Source of the DNA: Holophagales bacterium
GTDB taxonomy: Bacteria > Acidobacteriota > Thermoanaerobaculia > UBA5066
Assembly (NCBI GenBank): GCA_016719485.1
Contig: JADJZB010000020.1
Span: 62,001 to 126,000, forward strand
Length of the DNA: 64,000 nt
Direction of reading: 5' to 3'
In this document: piece after piece, positions 1 through 9,700 of the stretch
How positions within the stretch are numbered: position 1 is the stretch's first letter
Layout of the letters: the number at the start of each line of letters is the position of its first letter
Translations under genes and position numbers: made by a program
Notes under the pieces: model-generated
Database searches by the model: none
Told to the model about the DNA's origin: nothing
The model's input: only the letters and a program-made list of their open reading frames with translations

Positions 1-147
1 TCCGCCGCGAAGGCCACCGCGCTCGGCGGAGGAGCGGCCGTCCCGCCGATGGACATCCCGCACGTCGGCCGCTTCGCGGTCCTGCGCGACGACCAGGGGG
101 CGCATTTCTCGGTCATCGCGATGGCGCCGATGCCTGTGACCGCCTGA
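1..147 (+). CDS. VOC (glyoxalase-like) family protein, C-terminal fragment
   Basis: Only the last 48 codons are present; the gene begins before the window. The visible tail reads P-P-M-D-I-P-H-V-G-R-F-A-V-L-R-D, then Q-G-A-H-F-S-V-I. This is the closing strand pattern of vicinal-oxygen-chelate proteins (glyoxalase/bleomycin-resistance fold), in which a G-R-x-A-V-x-x-D-P-x-G-A segment ends the second beta-alpha-beta module. Substrate cannot be told from the tail. The stop is followed by a strong hairpin at 159-189, so the transcript probably ends here. Confidence 0.6.
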   Translation, partial: SAAKATALGGGAAVPPMDIPHVGRFAVLRDDQGAHFSVIAMAPMPVTA

Positions 148-158
148 GTTGACGGGAA

Positions 159-189
159 GGAGGGGGACGGCGCTCCACCGTCCCCCTCC
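159..189 (+). terminator. Perfect 12-bp hairpin after the VOC gene
   Basis: Bases 159-170 (GGAGGGGGACGG) pair perfectly with 178-189 across a 7-nt loop. It starts 11 nt after the VOC stop and ends before the ltaE promoter region. No T-run follows, as expected in such GC-rich DNA, so it may be a stem-only terminator or a 3' end stabiliser. Confidence 0.55.
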
Positions 190-237
190 GCCGCCTCCAC
201 GCGCCGGTGCTACCGTCCCCCCCCGGAGGAGACACGG

Positions 238-1281
238 ATGCGGGAGATCGACCTGAGGAGCGACACGGTGACGCGGCCGTCGGCCGCGATGCGGGTGGCG
301 ATGGCCGAGGCGGTGGTCGGCGACGACGTCTTCGGCGACGATCCGACGGTCCGGGAGCTGGAGGAGGTCGCGGCGGAGCTGCTCGGGAAGGCCGCGGGGC
401 TCTTCGTTCCGTCGGGAACGATGTCGAACCAGGCGGCGCTCCTGGCGTGGACGGAGAGGGGCGACGAGGTCTTCCTCCACGAGCGGAGCCACATCCTCCT
501 CTACGAGCGCGCGGGCGCCGCGGTCATCGGGTCGCTCCAGACGCACACCTTCGCCTCCGAGGACGGAATGCTCGACCCGGAGACGATGGAGGAGTTCGTC
601 CACACGGGGGAGGACCCGCACAACGCGCCCACGCGCGTCGTCGCCCTCGAGAACACGCACAACCACTGCGGCGGCCGCGTCCTCGACCCGGCGGGAATCC
701 TCGCGGTGCGCCTCTTCTGCGACCGGCACGGCCTCGCCCTCCACCTCGACGGTGCGCGGGTCGCGAACGCCGCGGTCGCGAGCGTCCGGTCGCTCGCCGA
801 GCTGGCCGCGCCGTTCGACTCGGTGAGCCTCTGCCTCTCGAAGGGCCTCGGCGCGCCGGTCGGGTCGGTCCTCGCCGGGCCGGCGGAGTTCGTGAAGCGG
901 GCCCGCCGCGCGCGGAAGATGCTCGGCGGCGGGATGCGCCAGGCAGGGATCCTCGCGGCGGCGGGGCTTTTCGCGCTCCGCAACAACGTCTCCCGCCTCG
1001 CCGAGGACCACCGCCGCGCCCGGGCGCTCGCGGAGCGGCTCGCGACGGTGCCCGGTCTCGCGGTCGAGCTTCGGACGGTGGAGACGAACATGGTCTTCGT
1101 CTCCACGCGGCCCTCGGGCCGCCGCGCCGCCGAGGTCGCGAAGCTCTTCTCCGAGGCGGGCGCTCTCTGCCTCGCCGAGTCGCCCTGGAGGATCCGGTTC
1201 GTCACGCACCTCGACGTCGACGACGCGGACGTGGCGGAAGCGGGCGAGACCGTCGCGCGGGCGATGGCCACCCTCGTGTGA
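238..1281 (+). CDS. ltaE: Low-specificity L-threonine aldolase
   Basis: 347 aa, the usual family length. This PLP enzyme (fold type I, beta-eliminating lyase family) cleaves L-threonine or allo-threonine to glycine and acetaldehyde in the cytoplasm. The N-terminus I-D-L-R-S-D-T-V-T-R-P and the following G-D-D-V-F-G-D-D-P-T are family hallmarks. The PLP lysine is K202 in S-L-C-L-S-K-G-L-G-A-P-V-G-S, and H-L-D-G-A-R upstream carries the cofactor-binding aspartate. The ATG is set by GGAGGA at 225-230, and a weak -10-like TACCGT lies at 211-216. It is a single-gene unit, convergent with the next gene, with a hairpin between them. Confidence 0.93.
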   Translation: MREIDLRSDTVTRPSAAMRVAMAEAVVGDDVFGDDPTVRELEEVAAELLGKAAGLFVPSGTMSNQAALLAWTERGDEVFLHERSHILLYERAGAAVIGSLQTHTFASEDGMLDPETMEEFVHTGEDPHNAPTRVVALENTHNHCGGRVLDPAGILAVRLFCDRHGLALHLDGARVANAAVASVRSLAELAAPFDSVSLCLSKGLGAPVGSVLAGPAEFVKRARRARKMLGGGMRQAGILAAAGLFALRNNVSRLAEDHRRARALAERLATVPGLAVELRTVETNMVFVSTRPSGRRAAEVAKLFSEAGALCLAESPWRIRFVTHLDVDDADVAEAGETVARAMATLV

Positions 1282-1286
1282 CGCGG

Positions 1287-1311
1287 GGCCGGCCGCTCGC
1301 GTGAGCCGGCC
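1287..1311. terminator. Inverted repeat between convergent genes
   Basis: GGCCGGC at 1287-1293 pairs with GCCGGCC at 1305-1311 over an 11-nt loop. It lies between the ltaE stop and the stop of the convergent hydrolase (1314-1316), so it could end transcription from both sides. No T-run is present. Confidence 0.4.
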
Positions 1312-1313
1312 GG

Positions 1314-2321
1314 CTAGAACGCCCCGGAGTCGACGTCCCGAAGGAACCGGATCAGCCCCTCGAAGTAGCTCCTCTGGTCGTCGTAGATCGCCAGGTGGCT
1401 GCCGTCGGGGCAGTGGTGGTAGCGGCCGTGGGCGAAGGCCCCGGCCATCCACTCGAGGTGCGCCGGGTCCATCGTGTCGTGCCGGGCGCCGATGACGAGG
1501 GTCGGGACCGTGATCGACGCCAGGTCGGCCGTCCGGTCCCAGGCGACGAGCTTGCCGGAGGCGCCCAGCTCGCTCGGTCCCTGCATCGGCACGTAGACCT
1601 TCGGGTTCAGGTGACGGAACGCCCGGTTCACCGGCTCGGGCCACTCGGCGGCGGGCATCCGCAGGACGTGGTGCTCGTAGTGGTGGGGGACGAGGAGCTC
1701 CATGTAGCGCGGGTGCTCGTGGTTCCCCTCGGCCTCGAGCCGCTGGATCTCCTCGAGCGCCTCCGGGGGCATCGCCGGCATGAGGACGTCCCGCGCGTAG
1801 GCGTTGTAGGCCGGCACGCTCGCCATCATGTTGGACACGACGAGGCCGCGCAGGTGCTGCTGGTGCTTCAGCGCGTACTCGATGGCGAGGATGCCGCCCC
1901 ACGACTGGCCTAGCAGAAAGAAGTCGTCGTGGTCGAGTCCCAGCGCCGTGCGCACCTGCTCCACTTCGTCCACGAACCGGGGGATCTCCCACAGGGCCGG
2001 GTCGTCGGGCTGGTCGCCGAAGTAGGAGCCGAGCTGGTCGTAGTAGTAGTACTCCACGCCGGCCGCCGGGAGCCAGCTGTCGCAGGCCTCGAAGTACTCG
2101 TGCGTGATGCCCGGCCCGCCGTGGAGGAGGAGGACCTTCACGCGCGGGTTGTTGCCGACCCGTTTCGTCCAGACGCGAAACGTCCCGGCGGGCGTCTCCA
2201 CCGGGATCATCCGGGCGCCGCCGGTGAGCGCGTCGGTGCGGCCCGAGGAGTCGAGGTAACTCGCGAGGGATATGCCCCCGACGGGCTCGACTCCGTCAGC
2301 GCGCGACCCGTCCTTCGTCAT
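1314..2321 (-). CDS. Proline iminopeptidase family alpha/beta hydrolase
   Basis: 335 aa. The alpha/beta-hydrolase fold matches the proline iminopeptidase (S33) group, which removes N-terminal proline or related residues from peptides. Visible are the oxyanion segment L-L-L-H-G-G-P-G-I-T-H-E-Y, the nucleophile elbow L-G-Q-S-W-G-G (serine in G-x-S-x-G), and late acid and base residues in G-A-R-H-D-T-M-D and D-G-S-H-L-A. The strand H-E-Y-F-E-A-C-D and Y-Y-Y-D-Q-L-G-S-Y are typical of the family. The reading frame stays open upstream, but the ATG at 2321 follows AGGAGG at 5-nt spacing and fits the family N-terminus. No signal peptide, so cytoplasmic. It diverges from the racemase-like gene across about 214 bp that hold no other gene. 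Confidence 0.85.
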   Translation of the reverse strand: MTKDGSRADGVEPVGGISLASYLDSSGRTDALTGGARMIPVETPAGTFRVWTKRVGNNPRVKVLLLHGGPGITHEYFEACDSWLPAAGVEYYYYDQLGSYFGDQPDDPALWEIPRFVDEVEQVRTALGLDHDDFFLLGQSWGGILAIEYALKHQQHLRGLVVSNMMASVPAYNAYARDVLMPAMPPEALEEIQRLEAEGNHEHPRYMELLVPHHYEHHVLRMPAAEWPEPVNRAFRHLNPKVYVPMQGPSELGASGKLVAWDRTADLASITVPTLVIGARHDTMDPAHLEWMAGAFAHGRYHHCPDGSHLAIYDDQRSYFEGLIRFLRDVDSGAF

Positions 2322-2535
2322 GAAGCCTCCTGTGCCGGCGGAGAACGCCACCGGCCGGCTGGGCTGGCGGCGAGAGAGGGATGATGCGATTGGCCGGAGG
2401 GACGATACGGCAGGAACGGCCGAATTGCGATGGCCGCCTCGGCCGCAGGCGCGTCTGATCGCAGGACGGATCGCCTGCCCGTCCACTATCCTCGTGCGGC
2501 CGCGGGCGCTGGTGCCCGCGGCGCGGGAGGGCGGC

Positions 2536-3565
2536 ATGAGCCACTTCTGGAGAGTCGCCGGGTTCGTTGCGCTGGCCACTCTGATCCTGGCCGGCTGCGC
2601 GACGGGGACGAGGAAGGCGGCGTCGTTCGCCGCGGCGCTGAAGGCCCGGCCCGAGGTGACGATCGTCGTCACCGACTCGGGCCTCGGCGGGCTCTCCGTC
2701 GTGGCCGACCTGGCGGCGCGGCTTCCGCAGAGCGGCATCGCCCGCTCGGCGCGCGTCGTCTTCGTGAACGCCCTCCTCGACGACGCCGTCGGTTACAACG
2801 ACCTGAAGGACGAGGCCGACAGGATCCGCGTCTTCGACGCCGCCCTGGCGGCGATGGAGAGCCGCTACCGGCCCGACCTCGTCCTCGTTGCCTGCAATAC
2901 GCTCTCGGTCTTCTACGGGAAGACGGAGCACGCCCGGCGGGGGACGACGGAGACCGTCAGCATCGTCCCGATGGGGGCGGACCTCATCGAGCGGACGTTG
3001 AAGGAAACGCCCGACGCCACGGCGATGATCTTTGCGACGAAGGGGACGATCGACTCGGGGGCCCACCGCCGGCTCCTCGTCGGGAAGGGCGTTCCCGACG
3101 CCAGGATCGTCGGGCAGGCGTGCCCGAAGCTCACCGGCGCGATCGAGCGGGGCGCCCACAGCGAGGAGACCGCCGGCCGGATACGCGGGCTTCGTCGAGG
3201 AGGCGCTCGCGCGGCTCCCGGGGAAGAGGGGCCCGCTGGTCGTGAGCCTCAACTGCACCCACTTCGGCTACGCCCGGCCGCTCTGGGAAGAGACCTTCGA
3301 GAAGCTCGGCTACCCGGCCGTGAAGGTCCTCGACCCGAACCCGCTCATGACGGATCTCGTCCTCGAAGGCGCGCCGCGCCGTTACCCGGAGACGCAGGTG
3401 ACGGTCGAGGTCGTTTCGAAGACGCCGATTCCGTCCGGCGTGAAGTCCGCGCTCGGGGCGCTCCTCCGGACGACCTCGCCCGAAACCGCGGACGCTCTCG
3501 AGACGTACACGCACGCCCCGGACCTCTTCCACGTCGCGATCGAGCCGTCGGCGCTCGTGCGCTGA
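2536..3565 (+). pseudogene. Aspartate/glutamate racemase-like lipoprotein, frameshifted
   Basis: From ATG 2536 (GGGAGG at 2525-2530) the protein opens with a lipoprotein signal, L-I-L-A-G-C. It then shows the glutamate racemase motifs D-S-G-L-G-G-L-S-V and V-A-C-N-T. Near 3170-3182 homology moves to the +1 frame, where A-G-F-V-E-E-A-L continues through L-N-C-T-H-F-G-Y to the stop at 3563-3565. Both catalytic cysteines (A-C-N-T and N-C-T-H) therefore survive, one in each frame. Read in one frame, the first part runs on as unrelated sequence to 3633. This is either a recent one-base insertion (or two-base loss) or an assembly error. A lipid-anchored racemase-like protein would act outside the cytoplasm, unlike MurI; its substrate is unknown. 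Confidence 0.7.
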
Positions 3566-3638
3566 GGAGCCGGCCGGGTCTGGTGCGTCCGGTCCCCGGA
3601 GTCCTGGACGGTCGGGAGTGCAAACGGGCGTGATCGGC

Positions 3639-3644
3639 TAACCT
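3639..3644 (+). promoter_or_regulatory. Putative -10 box (TAACCT), leaderless-type position
   Basis: TAACCT ends 9 nt before the ATG at 3654 and there is no Shine-Dalgarno sequence between them. The placement matches the other leaderless-type promoters in the window. Confidence 0.4.
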
Positions 3645-3653
3645 CCGGGGACG

Positions 3654-4805
3654 ATGTCGATGCCGTCCCGGGCCGTCCTCCTGCTCGGTCTCCTCGCGGG
3701 GCCGCTCGGCGCTGCCGAGCCCCCGTTCGCGACGGAGCTGTCGATCGGGTTCGGGTACGAGGGGAGCGCGACGGAGAGGCCCGTCGTCGTGCTCGACGGG
3801 ACTCCCTCGGCGGCCTACGCGTACTCCGCCGACGGGAGGGCGCACACGGTCGACGTGGCGGCGACGCGCTGGCTGGCGCCGGTCGGTGACGACGGCCGGA
3901 CTCCCCTCGCGCTTCTGCCGTACGTCGCGCGTTCCTCGAGCGTGACGGCGCGCTTCGCCCTGTCCGGGACGAGCCGCGACTCCCTGGGGAGCTTCACCGG
4001 TCGGGAGTCGAGCCTCGAGGTGCGCTTCGCGGGGGACGGGTCGCTTCGGGAGGCGGATCTCCACGCCGAGTGGTTCCTGGGCAGGGACCTCGCCGTGCGC
4101 GGGAGCTTCGAGTACGGCAACGAGCGAGAGACGGCCGCGTCGACCGGGGTGGAGCTTCCCTCGGGCCGGGCCGACGTCTCGACGGCGGGGACCCGCTCGT
4201 CGGCCGCGACGGGCTCGCTCGGCCTCGCCCTTCGCCTCGGCGAGCACGAGCTGAGCGCCAGGGGGAGCTACGGCGAGACGGACCTGACGCGCGAAGACGC
4301 GAGCGCCTTCACCGGGAGCGCGCAGCCCTTCTTTTCGGTCCTCACCTCGACGGGCAGCGTCTGGCGGGCGAGTCTCGGCACACGGCTACTCTTCCTCGAA
4401 CGGCGCCTCGCCGTCGACGCCTCGGGGAGGTACGCCGAGACGACGTCCTCGTCGGATGTCACCACGTCCCTCTCGAGCCCCTTCGCGGAGGGGCGCGTGA
4501 TCTCGCGGGACCTGGCCGTCGAGGCGACGTGGTTCGCGACGCGAACGCTCGGCTTCTCGGCCGGTTTCGGCTACCGGACGCAGGACGTCTCGTCCGGCTC
4601 ACCCGGGCGGCTCCGGCCGGTCCGGTCGGAGACCGGACGCGCCTTTTCCGTGCGCGTGCAGTGGTTCGCGTCGGAACGCATCTCCGTCTCCCTCTCGGCG
4701 TCCCGTGCCGAGACCGGGGAGATCACCCCGCCCGATTCGAGCACCTGGCAGCGCTTCGACGAAACGGCCGACAGCGTGCTGCTGGGCGCGATGCTGAGGT
4801 TCTGA
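3654..4805 (+). CDS. Putative outer-membrane beta-barrel protein
   Basis: 383 aa, no recognised family. A signal peptide of about 20 residues (hydrophobic L-L-L-G-L-L-A-G, ending G-A-A-E) is followed by amphipathic strands that alternate hydrophobic and polar residues, rich in Ser, Thr, Arg and Glu (for example S-L-E-V-R-F and F-S-V-R-V-Q-W-F). The chain ends L-G-A-M-L-R-F; a terminal phenylalanine is the usual BAM-recognition signal of outer-membrane barrels. The strand count suggests roughly 14-18 strands by eye. A second ATG lies two codons in (3660). The KefB-like gene follows after 1 nt, so they are probably cotranscribed. The barrel assignment is inferred from pattern only. Confidence 0.6.
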   Translation: MSMPSRAVLLLGLLAGPLGAAEPPFATELSIGFGYEGSATERPVVVLDGTPSAAYAYSADGRAHTVDVAATRWLAPVGDDGRTPLALLPYVARSSSVTARFALSGTSRDSLGSFTGRESSLEVRFAGDGSLREADLHAEWFLGRDLAVRGSFEYGNERETAASTGVELPSGRADVSTAGTRSSAATGSLGLALRLGEHELSARGSYGETDLTREDASAFTGSAQPFFSVLTSTGSVWRASLGTRLLFLERRLAVDASGRYAETTSSSDVTTSLSSPFAEGRVISRDLAVEATWFATRTLGFSAGFGYRTQDVSSGSPGRLRPVRSETGRAFSVRVQWFASERISVSLSASRAETGEITPPDSSTWQRFDETADSVLLGAMLRF

Positions 4806-4806
4806 C

Positions 4807-6768
4807 GTGCACGGGTCGGTCTTTCTCCGCGATCTCGCCTGGGTCCTCGCGGCCTCTCTCCCGGTGATCTTCCTCTTCCGCAAGCTGAAGGCGCCTTCCA
4901 TCGCCGCGTTCCTCGTGACGGGGATGCTCATCGGCCCGCACGCGCTCGGCCTCGTGGAAGACCCGGCCCGCGTCAGCGGGATCGCCGAGCTGGGTGTGGC
5001 GCTGATCCTCTTCTTCGTCGGGCTGGAGTTCCCGCTCAGCCGCCTCAAGACGCTGGGACGGACGGCGTTCGTCGGAGGGGCGCTCCAGATGGTCTTCGCC
5101 GCCGGGGTGACGACGGCGGTCCTCCTCGCCTTTCAGGTGGTCGGACCCAGGGAGGCGCTCTTCGCGGGCCTTCTCGTCTCGGTCTCGTCCACGGCCGTCG
5201 TCCTGCCCGTCCTCGCGTCGCGGGACGAGCTCGGGTCGCCCTCCGGCAAGCAGTTCCTCGGCGTGGCCCTCTTCCAGGACCTCGCGGTCATTCCCCTCAT
5301 CCTCCTCCTCCCCGCGCTCGCGCTCCAGGGGGCCGGGGCGCCCGGGACAGGGGCGGTCCTGACGAAGGTGGCCGTCGCAGTCGTCGGGTCGGCGCTCCTC
5401 ATCGGCGTCGCCCGGTTCGTCGTGCCGAGGGTCCTCGACCGCTTCGTCCGCGTGGCGGGGCCCGAGACCTTCACGGCCGCGGCGCTCGTCGTCCTCCTCG
5501 GGATCGTCGCCCTCGTGGAGACCGCGGGCGCTTCGGCAGCGATGGGCGCCTTCGCGGCGGGGATCGTCCTGGCCGAGAGCGAGTCGATCGCGGACGTCTC
5601 CTCGACGTTCGCGCCGTTCCGCGACGTCCTTTCGAGCCTCTTCTTCGTCTCGGTCGGGATGCTGTTCGACGTCGGGTTCCTCGCGAAGCGCCCCTTCCTG
5701 GTCCTGGCTGGTGCGGTGTTCGTCATCGGTGCGAAGGGACTGACGGCCTACCCCGCGCTCCGGATCGCGCGGGCCGTGCCGAAGACCGCCGCGAGGGCCG
5801 CGCTCTCCCTGGCGAACGTCGGCGAGTTCTCGTTCGTCATCGCCCTCGCGGGCGGCAAGCTCGCGCTCCTCGCGGGCGAGGGGCAACAGCTCTTCGTCGC
5901 TGTCGCCGTCGTGACGATCCTCCTCGTCCCGTTCGTGATCTCTGCCGGTCCGGCCATCGCGGCCCGGCTCCCGGACGTCGCGACCGACCGTGAGCCGGTG
6001 ACCTCGGAGCTGCGCCGCGGGCACGTCGTCGTCGTCGGCTACGGCCTGAACGGGAGCAACGTGTCGCGCGTCCTGGGAGAGACGGGGCTCAAGACGGTCG
6101 TCGTCGAGGCGGATGCCGACCGCGCCGACAACGCGCGGCGCGACGGGGTGCCGGTGCTCCTGGCCGACGCGACGGGAATCGAGGGGCTCCTGATGGCGGG
6201 CATCGTGCGGGCGCGCGCCGTGGTCGTGACGATTCCCGACCCGTCGGCCAGCCGGAAGGTCGTGCGGCTCTGCCGCTCCCGCAACGCCGACGTGCGGATC
6301 ATCGTGAGGACGCGCTACATCCGCGAGGTGGAAGAGCTGCGCCGCGCCGGAGCGGACGAGGTGATCCCGGAGGAGTTCGAGACGTCGATCGAGATCGTCG
6401 CGCGCGTCCTCCGCTCGCTCCACGTTCCGGGCAACCTCATCGCGACCCAGATCCGGGTCCTGCGCGACGAGGCGTACCGCAAGCTTCGCGACCCGCAGGC
6501 GCGGCCCGAGGCGGGGCGGCGGCTCTCGGCGCTCATGGCGGCCGGCACCTCGGACCTCGTCCTCATCCTCCCGGAGATGGCGGCGGCGGGGAAGACGCTC
6601 GGGGAGATCCACCTCGAGGAGGAGCACGTCGCCGTCCCCGCGCTCCTGCGCGACGGCGTGCCCCTCGCCCCGCCCCCGCTCGACCTCACGATCGAGGCGG
6701 GGGACACGCTCCTGCTCGTCGGCGCCCACGAGGACCTCGTCCACGCCACGAAGCGGCTCGAGGGGTAG
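4807..6768 (+). CDS. KefB/KefC-type monovalent cation:proton antiporter with RCK domains
   Basis: 653 aa, GTG start 1 nt after the preceding stop. Residues ~1-390 form a multi-pass CPA2 (Na+/H+ exchanger) domain, with G-M-L-I-G-P near the start, F-F-V-G-L-E-F and the inner helices S-S-T-A-V-V-L-P and L-F-Q-D-L-A-V-I-P-L. Residues ~405-525 are a TrkA-N/RCK nucleotide-binding domain (H-V-V-V-V-G-Y-G-L-N-G-S, with an acidic V-V-E-A-D at the end of strand 2). Residues ~565-653 are a TrkA-C domain ending L-L-L-V-G-A-H-E-D-L. It is likely an inner-membrane K+ or Na+/H+ antiporter gated by a nucleotide or dinucleotide. The stop overlaps the next start by one base. Confidence 0.88.
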   Translation: MHGSVFLRDLAWVLAASLPVIFLFRKLKAPSIAAFLVTGMLIGPHALGLVEDPARVSGIAELGVALILFFVGLEFPLSRLKTLGRTAFVGGALQMVFAAGVTTAVLLAFQVVGPREALFAGLLVSVSSTAVVLPVLASRDELGSPSGKQFLGVALFQDLAVIPLILLLPALALQGAGAPGTGAVLTKVAVAVVGSALLIGVARFVVPRVLDRFVRVAGPETFTAAALVVLLGIVALVETAGASAAMGAFAAGIVLAESESIADVSSTFAPFRDVLSSLFFVSVGMLFDVGFLAKRPFLVLAGAVFVIGAKGLTAYPALRIARAVPKTAARAALSLANVGEFSFVIALAGGKLALLAGEGQQLFVAVAVVTILLVPFVISAGPAIAARLPDVATDREPVTSELRRGHVVVVGYGLNGSNVSRVLGETGLKTVVVEADADRADNARRDGVPVLLADATGIEGLLMAGIVRARAVVVTIPDPSASRKVVRLCRSRNADVRIIVRTRYIREVEELRRAGADEVIPEEFETSIEIVARVLRSLHVPGNLIATQIRVLRDEAYRKLRDPQARPEAGRRLSALMAAGTSDLVLILPEMAAAGKTLGEIHLEEEHVAVPALLRDGVPLAPPPLDLTIEAGDTLLLVGAHEDLVHATKRLEG

Positions 6769-9700
6769 TGGGCCTCGGCCTTCTCGTCCTCCTCTACGCG
6801 GGCTCGGCGGCTCTGCTCCGTCTCGCGGCGGGCGGAATCGGCCGGCGGATCTCCCCGAGGACGGCGCTCGTCCTCGCGCTCCTTCCGCTCCCGTTCGTCG
6901 GCGGAGGCTTCCTCCCGGGGAAGGTCCTGGCCCCGACGAACGGGCTCGCGGGGAACGCGCCGTGGTGCTCGCCGGAGTTCCTCGAAGCGGCGCGCGGCGA
7001 CTCCACGGCGCCGAACCCGCTCCTCTTCGACCCGCTGACCCAGGGCGAGCCCTGGCGGCGAGCGACACGAGAAGGGATCCTCTTCAACCCGTCGGCCGGC
7101 TCCGGGGCGGCGCTCCTGGGAAACGCGCAGGCGGCGCCTCTCTTCCTGCCGGAGCTCCTCGGACGACTCCTTCCTCCGACGCGGGCGGCGTCGTGGATCC
7201 AGGCGGCGAGGCTCCTGATCGCTGCCTTCGGGATGTTCCTCCTCGCGCGGACCCTGGGCATGAGGCGCGACGCCGCTCTCATCGCGGCAGCGTCCTTCGT
7301 GGCGGCCTCGTTCCTTCAGCTCTGGCGGACGCACGCCCTTTCATCCGTTGCGGCCATGACTCCCTGGGTCCTCGCGGCGGTCGTGCGCGTCGCGAGACGT
7401 CCTTCCCGCCGAAGCGCCGTCGCGCTCGGAATCGTGGGGGCGGTGGCCGTTTCGGCGGGACACCCGGAAACGCTCCTGCAGTCGGCCGGGTTGACGGCCT
7501 TCGCCGTCGCGCCGACGGTTCTCCTCGCTCTCGCGAGCCGGAGGCATCGGTCGCGCGGCCTCCGCGCGGTCTCATGGGGTGGTGTCGCGGCCCTGCTCGC
7601 CGGCCTTCTTGCGGCACCGGTTCTCTTGCCGTTCCTCGAGACGATGCGGGTATCGGAGTCGTGGGCTCTGCGGGAAGCGGGGAGCCTTCCTCCGGTCGAG
7701 GAGCCGTTCCGGAGAGCGGCGGGGCGCCTCGCGACGGCGGCCCAGCTCCTCGTGAGGGGCGACCCGATCAGCGGGACGTTCACAGGTTCCTCGAACATCG
7801 TCGAGTCGGGCGGCGCAGCGGCCGGGGCCGCGACACTCGTCCTGGCGGCGGCCGCGCTCTCCCTGCGTCGCCGCCGGCGTTTCGTTCTCGGATGGGTCGC
7901 GCTCGGGGTCGCGGGGCTGCTCGTGTCGGCGCACGTTCCCCTCGTCGCAAGGGTCGCGCTTCTCGTCCCGTGGCTCGGCCACTCGATCCTGGACCGGCTG
8001 GGCCTCTGGTGGGTCGTCTCTGCCTCGCTTCTCGCGGGGCTCGGCTCGATGGCGGTCGTCCGCCGGGTGGGCCGGCGGTGGGCGCTCGCCGGAGGCGCCG
8101 TCCTGCTTTCCCTCCTCGCCTTCCTCGCCGCGACGGCGCCGACCGCACGCCGGCCTCTCGCGCTCGGAATCGAGCTGGCCGGGCTCGCGGGGTTGGCCGC
8201 CGCGATCGGGCTCGGTCGCAGTCTCTCGCCGGCAGTCCGCACCGCGGCGATCCTGGCGGCCGTCGTCCTCCCGCGCGCGGCGTTCTTCGCCACCTGGGTC
8301 CCCGTATCGGCGGCCGCGACGTTCTACCCCGAGACGCCCGCGGTGCGATTCGTACGCGAGCGCGCGGCGGGCTTTCGCGTCGCCGGAATCGGGGCCGGGC
8401 TCTGGCCGTCGTCCGCCGCGTTCTTCGGGCTCGAGGATCCCCGAATCTGCGATCCGATGAACTTCGTCGACTACGCGCGCCTCACCCCGTGGATCGGGAC
8501 GCCGCGAGTTGCGGCGTGGCCGGTCATCGAGGACCCGCTCGCGCCGGCCCTCGGGTTCCTCGGGGTTCGTTACCTTCTCGATGGGCCCGACGCACCGGCA
8601 CGGCCCCCTCTCGTGGAGGTCTACCGGGGGAGCGATGCGACGGTTTACGAGAATCCCGCGGCCCAGCCGCGTGCCTTCGTTCCACGGCGCATCGTCGTCG
8701 CCCGAAGCACGGGGGCGGCCGCGGACGCAACGCGCCGCCTGGCGGATCCGGCCGTGGAAGCGATCCTGACGACGGACGCATACCCCGAGGGCACCGTCAT
8801 CCCGAACGGCGAGGCGAGTCTTCGGGAGCTCGTCGTGGGAAGGGGGCGGGTCGGCTTCCAGGCCCGGGTGCATTCCCTCGCCCTCGTCGCGACGAGCCAG
8901 CCGGCGATCCCGGGGTGGAGGATGGAGGTGGACGGGCGCCAGGTGCAGCCCGTGCGCGTCGATACGGCCTTCCTCGGTGTCGTCCTGGCTCCGGGCGAAC
9001 ACCGCGTCACGGTTCGCTACGTGCCGTGGACCTTCGTGGCCGGCTTCGGGCTCTTCGCGGCGGGCCTTCTGGCGACCGTCGCGCTCTCCCTGCAGCGGAG
9101 CGCCTGGAGGGCGGTGGCCGCGCTGCTCCCCCGCGGCGGGGCGACCGCCTTCGGGGCGGTCGCGGCGGCCCTTACGGCCCTCTCGCTCTGGCTTCCGGCC
9201 GGACTTCCGCTCGTCGCGCTCTCCGACTTCATCTACGACGACGCCCTCTACGTGAGGCTTGCCGCTCACGTCGCCTCCGGGGAGTGGCTCGGGCCGTACG
9301 ACGCCTCGACGCTCGCCAAGGGCCCGCTCTTCCCGATCTTCATCGCCGTGTCGTCGAGGCTGGGGATGCCCCTCCTCCTCGCGGGACGGCTTTTCTTCGC
9401 CGCCGCGGCTCTCCTCCTCGTCGCCGCGCTCGCACCGGTGGTCCGGGCGAAGCGGGTACGGCTCCTCCTCCTCGCCGTCCTCCTCCTGAACCCGGTCGTC
9501 GTCACGCGCGCCGCGCGCGAGGTGGTGTATCCGTCGGTCACGCTGCTCGCCCTCGCGGGAGCGTGTGGTGCGTTCTCGGCGCTTCCGTCGTCGCCGCGCC
9601 GGGCGTTCGCCTGGTCCGCGCTCTGTGGTGCGGCTCTCGGAGCGATCTGGCTCACGCGCGAAGAGGGCGTGTGGATCCTGCCCCCGGTGGCGCTCCTCCT

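Noticed and set aside
4723..7068. A 781-residue minus-strand open frame opposite the KefB-like gene
   Set aside because: Low-complexity Arg/Glu/Asp-rich translation without any motif, opposite a clear antiporter gene.
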